A stretch of 36,828 bases of DNA from Candidatus Excrementavichristensenella intestinipullorum (GTDB lineage: Bacteria > Bacillota > Clostridia > Christensenellales > Aristaeellaceae). Position numbers and translations under genes: made by a program. The notes beneath the pieces were generated by a model. That model worked only from the letters and a program-made list of their open reading frames with translations, made no database searches and was not told where the DNA came from. Positions within the stretch are counted from its first letter, which is position 1, and each line of letters begins with the position of its first letter. Shown here piece by piece: positions 33,019 through 36,828 of the stretch. The DNA lies in contig DVHZ01000059.1 in NCBI GenBank assembly GCA_018711685.1, forward strand, positions 1-36,828, written 5' to 3'.

Positions 33019-33052
33019 GGAAAAGGGGAACCCCGGGGGATTCCCCTTTTCC
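33019..33052. promoter_or_regulatory. Intercistronic hairpin between binding-protein and ATPase genes
   Basis: GGAAAAGGGGAA (33019-33030) pairs perfectly with TTCCCCTTTTCC (33041-33052), loop 10. No T-run follows on the minus strand; the Shine-Dalgarno of the ATPase gene begins right after it. Such stems stabilise the upstream mRNA and lower downstream expression, which would favour excess binding protein. Confidence 0.65.
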
Positions 33053-33061
33053 GCTAAACGA

Positions 33062-33871
33062 TCAATTGACGTCAAAGGCGTTGTTCTTGACGGGCAGATC
33101 GGGGAACCACTTGGAATAGGTCTCGGCGTAATCGCCGGAGTTTTTGTAGTTGATCAGGAAGATATTGGCCCACAGCCACAGCCGGAAATTGCCGGGCTTG
33201 ACGGCGAAACCGGTGGTGCCCATGTTGACCAGATTTTCCGTCTCGATTAATTTCACTTCTTCAAACTGGGCTTCGTATCCGATCATTCCGCCGTAATCTT
33301 CAATGACGCAGTCCACCTGGCCGGCCAGCATCGCCTGAATGGCCAACTGGGGGCTGGCAAAGGGCACGATCTCTACCTCGGGATAGTTATTGACCACGTA
33401 AGCCTCCGCGCTGTTGCCCCGTCCGGTGCCTACCTTAATGCCCTCGGTCAGGTCCTCCCAACCCTGAATGCGGTCGTCGCCTTCCCGCACCGCGATGCAG
33501 GTGCCGTCGTAATTTTCAAAAGCCAGGGTAAAGTCCACGGTAGTGGCCCGGCTGGGCAGCCGGTTCATATTGGCGATAATGATATCGCATTTGTCCGCCA
33601 GCAGACCGGGAATCAGCGCGTCCCACTCCATCTGGACGATTTCGCATTCCACGCCCAGATATTCCGCGAAATCAGCCGCGATGTCGGGCTCCAGGCCCAT
33701 CAGTTCGTTGGTCATGGGGTCCAGGAACATCCGTCCCGGGTCCTGATTGTACATACCTATGCGTACCACGCCATTGCTGAGAATTTCGTCCAGGTCCGCG
33801 GCCAGGGCTGTACCGGGCAGCAAGCAGGCAATGAGCAAAAGGGCCACCAGAGTGATAAAGCGCTTCTTCAT
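33062..33871 (-). CDS. Polar amino-acid ABC transporter substrate-binding protein
   Basis: A 269-residue exported SBP_bac_3-type solute receptor. N-terminal export signal MKKRFITLVALLLIACLLPG with a lipobox-like L13-I-A-C16 and also an ALA-A cleavage site near 24; lipoprotein is usual for Gram-positives but either is possible. The mature sequence follows the family: VRIGMYNQDPGRMFLDP, LMGLEPDIAADFAEYLGV, DALIPGLLADKCDIIIANM, a R-x5-F block (RATTVDFTLAF), GWEDLTEGIKVGTGRGNS. The Arg that binds the substrate carboxylate is present, so an amino-acid-like ligand fits. It is first in the nine-gene operon. AGGAGG at 33888-33883 precedes ATG 33871; an open frame upstream to 34141 is leader RNA. Confidence 0.92.
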   Translation of the reverse strand: MKKRFITLVALLLIACLLPGTALAADLDEILSNGVVRIGMYNQDPGRMFLDPMTNELMGLEPDIAADFAEYLGVECEIVQMEWDALIPGLLADKCDIIIANMNRLPSRATTVDFTLAFENYDGTCIAVREGDDRIQGWEDLTEGIKVGTGRGNSAEAYVVNNYPEVEIVPFASPQLAIQAMLAGQVDCVIEDYGGMIGYEAQFEEVKLIETENLVNMGTTGFAVKPGNFRLWLWANIFLINYKNSGDYAETYSKWFPDLPVKNNAFDVN

Positions 33872-33879
33872 GGAATCTC

Positions 33880-34030
33880 GTACCTCCTGTCTTCTCGTCG
33901 CGAATACCCTGATCTTACATAATAGCCGCTCTCCCGGAGGCTTTGGAGGGATGCCGCACCGTCCCCTCGCCAACCCTGGGCCCTTGAGGCCGGTTGACAC
34001 GCCGCGCATCGGCATCGCCCGCTTATAAGT
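33880..34030 (-). ncRNA. Candidate structured RNA leader of the ABC-dehydrogenase operon
   Basis: The 5' leader is about 300 nt. In its promoter-distal half I can pair: GAUGCCG (34016-34010) with CGGCAUC (33956-33950); CAACC (33996-33992) with GGUUG (33975-33971) enclosing GGCC/GGCC; and GAGGG (33967-33963) with CCCUC (33950-33946). The last crosses the first, so a pseudoknot is possible (they share one base). The block 34024-34007 recurs exactly in the hpf leader. This looks like a riboswitch or other conserved RNA, perhaps raiA-like, but I cannot name the class. Confidence 0.4.
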
Positions 34031-34147
34031 ATGCAATCTCTCGCGGGCGGCCCGCCCCGCCGCCTCGATTTCCCGCGTTTGTGTTCCCTTATCCCCCCCC
34101 TTCCTCCGGTCCTCTTTACTGACACAAAATTTGGCTTCCACTGTATC

Positions 34148-34174
34148 GAGTAATATTCCGTAGAATTATTACTC
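34148..34174. promoter_or_regulatory. Operator candidate downstream of operon transcription start
   Basis: GAGTAATATTCC (34148-34159) and GAATTATTACTC (34163-34174) form an imperfect inverted repeat (10 of 12 positions) around GTA. It lies at about +3 to +30 of the ABC-dehydrogenase operon. Its core AGTAATATT recurs in the promoter of the adjacent XRE-cupin gene, so that regulator is the likely binder. Confidence 0.6.
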
Positions 34175-34183
34175 TGTATAAAC

Positions 34184-34212
34184 ATTATAGGCCGTACTTT
34201 ATCTGCTGTCAA
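34184..34212 (-). promoter_or_regulatory. Perfect consensus promoter of the ABC-dehydrogenase operon
   Basis: On the minus strand the -35 TTGACA lies at 34212-34207 and the -10 TATAAT at 34189-34184, spacer exactly 17. Such a strong promoter normally needs repression, in line with the inverted repeat at 34148-34174. Confidence 0.9.
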
Positions 34213-34371
34213 TACGCTTTTTGCCCTGTTAAGAAAAAAAATTACTTTCAAGCGCACTCCACATGCAAAGTCCCCCGTTTCCCCCGGAAGAAGTTATGGA
34301 ATATGAATCTGTATATGAACAAACCCGGCAGCCCGTTTCTTCGCCCCTGGCGGTCTGTTCTTTTCGCAATA

Positions 34372-34397
34372 AAAAAGATGGCATTCGCCATCTTTTT
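34372..34397. terminator. Terminator of XRE-cupin gene
   Basis: AAAAAGATGGC (34372-34382) pairs perfectly with GCCATCTTTTT (34387-34397), loop ATTC. On the minus strand TTTTTTATT follows, so it separates the regulator transcript from the operon promoter at 34212. The ~190 bp between it and the regulator stop show nothing else. Confidence 0.85.
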
Positions 34398-34588
34398 CTT
34401 GAAAATACCTCATACTTCGATTTATTGGGGATATAGGTTAAGCTTTTTTTATCCGACGTTGGGAATCCGGCCTGGGAGCTTTCCGCCGCTGCTTTTCATC
34501 TGCCCGTTGATTGACCCTTAGAGGGGCTTTCCCGCCTCCCGGTGCGCCCCCACGATTGGTCATCCAGAAAGATGTTGTTCCCACCCCT

Positions 34589-35182
34589 TTACAGGCCCAT
34601 GGGGATTTCCCTTTCCAGCGCCGCTCCGGAGAACTGGGGCGTGGCGATGCACAACATGCGGGCCTCCTGATTGGCGGAGAGGTTTACATAGGTATGGGGC
34701 GTCATGCAATCCTTGATATAATAGCAGTCCCCCGCCGACATGGTATAGGCTTGGCTGTCCACCGAAATCTGAACGCTGCCCTCCAGCAACAGCCAAACTT
34801 CCTGACCTTCGTGGACGCTATTGGGCGACCCCGATTGCCCCAACGGCCGCAGCGTATGGATACTGACCTCTACGCTGCTCTGGGCATCCACGTCCGTCAG
34901 GTATTCGATGCAGCGCTTTCCTTCGGAAAAATCCTCCATTTTGTAGCGTTCCCGCGCCCGCACCATCAAGCGGCTCTTTTGCTCCTCCTCGCCCATCAGG
35001 TATCCCACCGATACCCCCAAATTGCTGGCCAATTTTTTCAGCGTAACCAAGGACGGCGCGTTCTTTCCATTTTCTATTTGGGATAGAAATCCAGATGTAA
35101 CTTCTACCTTCCGCGCCAATTCTTGTTGCGACATTTTTCTCTTCTTTCGCACCTGACGGATATTCTCTCCCAATGAGCTCAT
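34589..35182 (-). CDS. XRE-family regulator with C-terminal cupin domain
   Basis: A 197-residue transcription regulator. Helix-turn-helix (~5-60): LGENIRQVRKKRKMSQQELA, then VTSGFLSQIENGKNAPSLVTLKKLA. Cupin_2 fold (~110-185) with HEGQEVWLLLEGSVQI and MSAGDCYYIKDCMTPHTYVN. XRE-cupin proteins (PuuR, SutR-like) usually repress catabolic operons and sense a small molecule in the cupin. ATG 35182 is preferred: AAAGGAG at 35197-35191 lies 8 bases upstream, whereas an in-frame ATG at 35203 would overlap that site. It is placed directly upstream of the amine-transport/oxidation operon on the same strand and is the probable local regulator, including of itself. Confidence 0.9.
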   Translation of the reverse strand: MSSLGENIRQVRKKRKMSQQELARKVEVTSGFLSQIENGKNAPSLVTLKKLASNLGVSVGYLMGEEEQKSRLMVRARERYKMEDFSEGKRCIEYLTDVDAQSSVEVSIHTLRPLGQSGSPNSVHEGQEVWLLLEGSVQISVDSQAYTMSAGDCYYIKDCMTPHTYVNLSANQEARMLCIATPQFSGAALEREIPMGL

Positions 35183-35205
35183 TCCCTCATCTCCTTTTCT
35201 CATAA

Positions 35206-35214
35206 AATATTACT
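35206..35214. promoter_or_regulatory. Half-operator in XRE-cupin promoter
   Basis: AATATTACT (minus strand AGTAATATT) matches the core of the inverted repeat at 34148. It lies at about +6 to +14 of the regulator transcript, the same relative place as in the operon, which fits autorepression. Confidence 0.45.
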
Positions 35215-35226
35215 ACAAGTCAATTT

Positions 35227-35255
35227 ATTCTATCACAAGTTACTTCTCCAGACAA
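35227..35255 (-). promoter_or_regulatory. Promoter of XRE-cupin gene
   Basis: On the minus strand the -35 TTGTCT lies at 35255-35250 and the -10 TAGAAT at 35232-35227, spacer 17. Confidence 0.7.
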
Positions 35256-35637
35256 TACCGTTTTGCGCCATTTCGATCAAGGCCCGGCGCCGTCGGAAGC
35301 GGGCCCCCGAAGCCTTTCTTCCTTTCCGCTCTCGCCGGACGCATAGGTATGCGCCCGGATGCGTCCGGCCATGGATCCCGTTGGGGAAACTTCGGCCGCT
35401 CCCTCGCCCTATACACTGTATAAATAAAAAAAGCCTGGCCCTGGCAAGCCGCCAGGGAGGCCTTTCTCCCCTCTTCCCCCGCATTACACCGCTGCGGTCT
35501 TTTCCGGTGTTCATCCGCCAGGAGGCACGGGCATGGAAAAATCCGCCGTTTCCCTACCTAGCGCCCACAGAAGGGGCGCCGTTTCTCCCATCCATATACA
35601 GTTTTACGTTTCCACGAAAGCAGCGCCCACCACGGCC
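35256..35637. other. Gene-free region with palindrome and hairpin
   Basis: No gene is supported in these ~380 bp; frames present have no Shine-Dalgarno and Arg-rich antisense-like translation. TATACA-C-TGTATA (35411-35423) is a perfect palindrome. An imperfect hairpin (CCCTGGC / GCCAGGG, 35440-35446 and 35452-35458) is followed by AGGCCTTTCT and, on the minus strand, by GCTTTTTTT; it is probably a terminator. GCGCCCAC.../GGGCGC near 35561-35580 may end the DUF134 gene. Confidence 0.4.
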
Positions 35638-36087
35638 TCAGTGAAGCTTTTCCGGAGATGGGCACCAGCTGCGGCAGATCTCCGCTTTTTTGGGGCAGTA
35701 GACGTTGGGGGAAGCGCAATGGGGGCAGCGCTGGCGGTCTTTGGCGTAGCGGATATCGTATTCCTGGCCGCAATCGGCGCACACAAAGCGGCATATGGGG
35801 GTCACGTAGTCGCCGCCCAAAATGCGCAGGGGCAGCCCTTGGCACAGCGCCTGGGCCATTTTGCTCCGGGCTTGGTCCAGAATGAGCTGAAAGGTTTGGC
35901 GGGATATGTCCATCTCTCGGGCGCAGGCCTCTTGATCCAGGCCCACCAGGTCCTTCAGGCGCACCGCCTCCATCTCCTCCAGTTTGAGGATGACGGGCTC
36001 CCGGTCCTGAGCGTCCGGCGATAGGGGCACAAAGCAGTTTACTTTGGGAAAAAACTGCACTTTACGGGTTTTCTTCGGATTGGGCAT
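35638..36087 (-). CDS. DUF134 (UPF0251) family protein
   Basis: A 150-residue protein. The DUF134 domain (~1-95) has the N-terminal RKVQFFPKVNCFVP and the sigma-70 region-4-like helix-turn-helix block LKLEEMEAVRLKDLVGLDQE then MDISRQTFQLILDQARSKMA. The C-terminal part is a zinc-ribbon: C-x2-C pairs in FVCADCGQEYDI and QRCPHCASPNVYC, then CPKKAEIC. Members are predicted DNA-binding proteins often linked to NifB/ferredoxin-type genes; none is adjacent here. ATG 36087 follows GGGGAGG; the frame is open upstream to 36168 without family sequence. Function not established. Confidence 0.85.
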   Translation of the reverse strand: MPNPKKTRKVQFFPKVNCFVPLSPDAQDREPVILKLEEMEAVRLKDLVGLDQEACAREMDISRQTFQLILDQARSKMAQALCQGLPLRILGGDYVTPICRFVCADCGQEYDIRYAKDRQRCPHCASPNVYCPKKAEICRSWCPSPEKLH

Positions 36088-36179
36088 TTGCGCTTTCCTC
36101 CCCTCGCCCCCGGCTCTCTTGTCCCCATGATACCATACCCCATCCCCTTTTTCAAGGGTCCCTGCCATGCTGGCTGGGC

Positions 36180-36758
36180 TCAGCCGCCCGCCCTGCCTAG
36201 CCAGATCAGCAGCAACGCCAGGTGGGGAATCAACATGAGGGGAAGCCCCACCCTAAAACGCTTTTTATTCACCTTGTGGCGGCACAAATCCATGGCCAGC
36301 ATGCCGCCCAACGCGCCGCCCGCTAGGGACAGTCCCAGCAATACCGCCTCCCGTATCCGCCATTGTCCTCTCAGCGCCCGAAGTTTATCCACCGCAAAGG
36401 CCCCGAAGGCAGCCAGGTTGACCGCGCCTACGTATAGGCACAGCGCCTTGTGCCGGGCGTAGAAATCGGCCAGCCAGTTCTGAATCTGAGGACTGGCCGG
36501 CCCCGCCGCCATCCACAGGATAGTGGCCTGGAGACTCATCCAGGCGAAGGCGTAGGCCAAGGCGTTTTTCATCCGATGGGGAGCCCTGGGTCCCCACACC
36601 GCCCAAGCGATCGCAGCCCCCAAGGAACCCCCGGCCACAATGGCCAGATGGGCCCATCCCCTGGCCGTCTTGCCCTTTTTGCCCCGGCTTGCGGCGTCCC
36701 AGGCGCACAGGGCGAAGGCGGCGGCGTTCACCGCCCACAAATACGCGCTCAAGCCCAT
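36180..36758 (-). CDS. Membrane protein with two DUF1294-like halves
   Basis: A 192-residue integral membrane protein. The C-terminal half (~109-190) is a clear DUF1294 domain: VNLAAFGAFAVDKLRALRGQ, RIREAVLLGLSLAGGALGGM, then CRHKVNKKRFRVGLP. The N-terminal half (~5-75) repeats the pattern in degenerate form: VNAAAFALCAWDAASRGKKG, WAHLAIVAGGSLGAAI, PHRMKNALAYAF. Ordinary DUF1294 proteins are ~90 residues, so this looks like an internal duplication. About six hydrophobic segments. AGGGAGGAGG (36770-36761) precedes ATG 36758. Function is unknown; the 70 bp beyond hold only GC-rich sequence. Confidence 0.8.
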   Translation of the reverse strand: MGLSAYLWAVNAAAFALCAWDAASRGKKGKTARGWAHLAIVAGGSLGAAIAWAVWGPRAPHRMKNALAYAFAWMSLQATILWMAAGPASPQIQNWLADFYARHKALCLYVGAVNLAAFGAFAVDKLRALRGQWRIREAVLLGLSLAGGALGGMLAMDLCRHKVNKKRFRVGLPLMLIPHLALLLIWLGRAGG

Positions 36759-36828
36759 TTCCTCCTCCCTTTCCCTTCCCGTAAAGGATCTGCCCTGGGG
36801 GCAAGCGCCCCGTCAGCCCGGCCGGCCC

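Noticed and set aside
35233-35514. 93-codon minus-strand frame upstream of the XRE-cupin gene
   Set aside because: It covers the regulator's promoter, is Arg-rich, lacks a Shine-Dalgarno and resembles no protein.

Overview
The window reads as chromosomal DNA of a GC-rich, Gram-positive Bacillota (Clostridia-type) bacterium. It has strong AGGAGG-type Shine-Dalgarno sites, SigA-like promoters (TTGACA/TATAAT with 17-bp spacers), an ECF-type vitamin transporter subunit, an AgrC/AgrA-type sensor-regulator pair, MurJ, long-form HPF, and exported proteins with simple signal peptides. I see no rRNA, tRNA, CRISPR array, phage genes or transposase. The first and last ~30 bases are almost pure G+C repeats, which may be an assembly edge.

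Layout. 1-5,430 (+): an HD-domain phosphohydrolase; a probable operon of ECF S component, CBS/DRTGG-type Mn-dependent pyrophosphatase, DUF2007 protein and YfcE-type phosphodiesterase; then a secreted CapA-like protein. 5,565-8,753 (-): a 1,062-residue fusion of an EndoQ-type PHP nuclease to a UvrD/Rep helicase. 8,957-14,121: an FGGY kinase, an array of repeated terminator hairpins, hpf, an HdeD/DUF308 membrane protein, and araB-like ribulokinase. 14,226-21,676 (-): an Agr-type histidine kinase and LytTR regulator, a Ca2+-type P-ATPase, a YjjG-type nucleotidase and murJ. 21,990-24,565: three exported proteins (small unknown, beta-propeller-like, nitroreductase-like), then a region rich in perfect inverted repeats.

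25,043-35,182 (-) is the most distinctive region. One consensus promoter (TTGACA-N17-TATAAT, 34,212-34,184) appears to drive nine genes. Four encode a complete polar amino-acid ABC importer. Five encode a soluble multi-subunit flavin/iron-sulfur dehydrogenase: a DAO-type catalytic subunit, an HcnA-like [2Fe-2S] protein, an HcnB-like FAD/NAD subunit, a 4Fe-4S protein and a separate BFD-like [2Fe-2S] protein. The arrangement recalls dye-linked proline/hydroxyproline/opine dehydrogenases (archaeal PdhAFXB, LhpBEF, HcnABC). The substrate is unknown but is plausibly an imported secondary amine or D-amino acid. An XRE-cupin regulator is encoded just upstream. An inverted repeat sits just downstream of the operon's transcription start, and a 9-nt half-site occurs at the matching place in the regulator's own promoter. 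The operon's ~300-nt leader contains a compact segment with pseudoknot-like pairing that shares an 18-nt block with the hpf leader. Downstream lies a secreted FMN/FAD flavoprotein reductase with its own consensus promoter and a palindromic operator.

35,638-36,758 (-) encodes a DUF134 (UPF0251) regulator-like protein and a membrane protein with two DUF1294-like halves. Coordinates of starts were chosen from visible Shine-Dalgarno sites. Functional names come from motif recognition only; no database search was possible.
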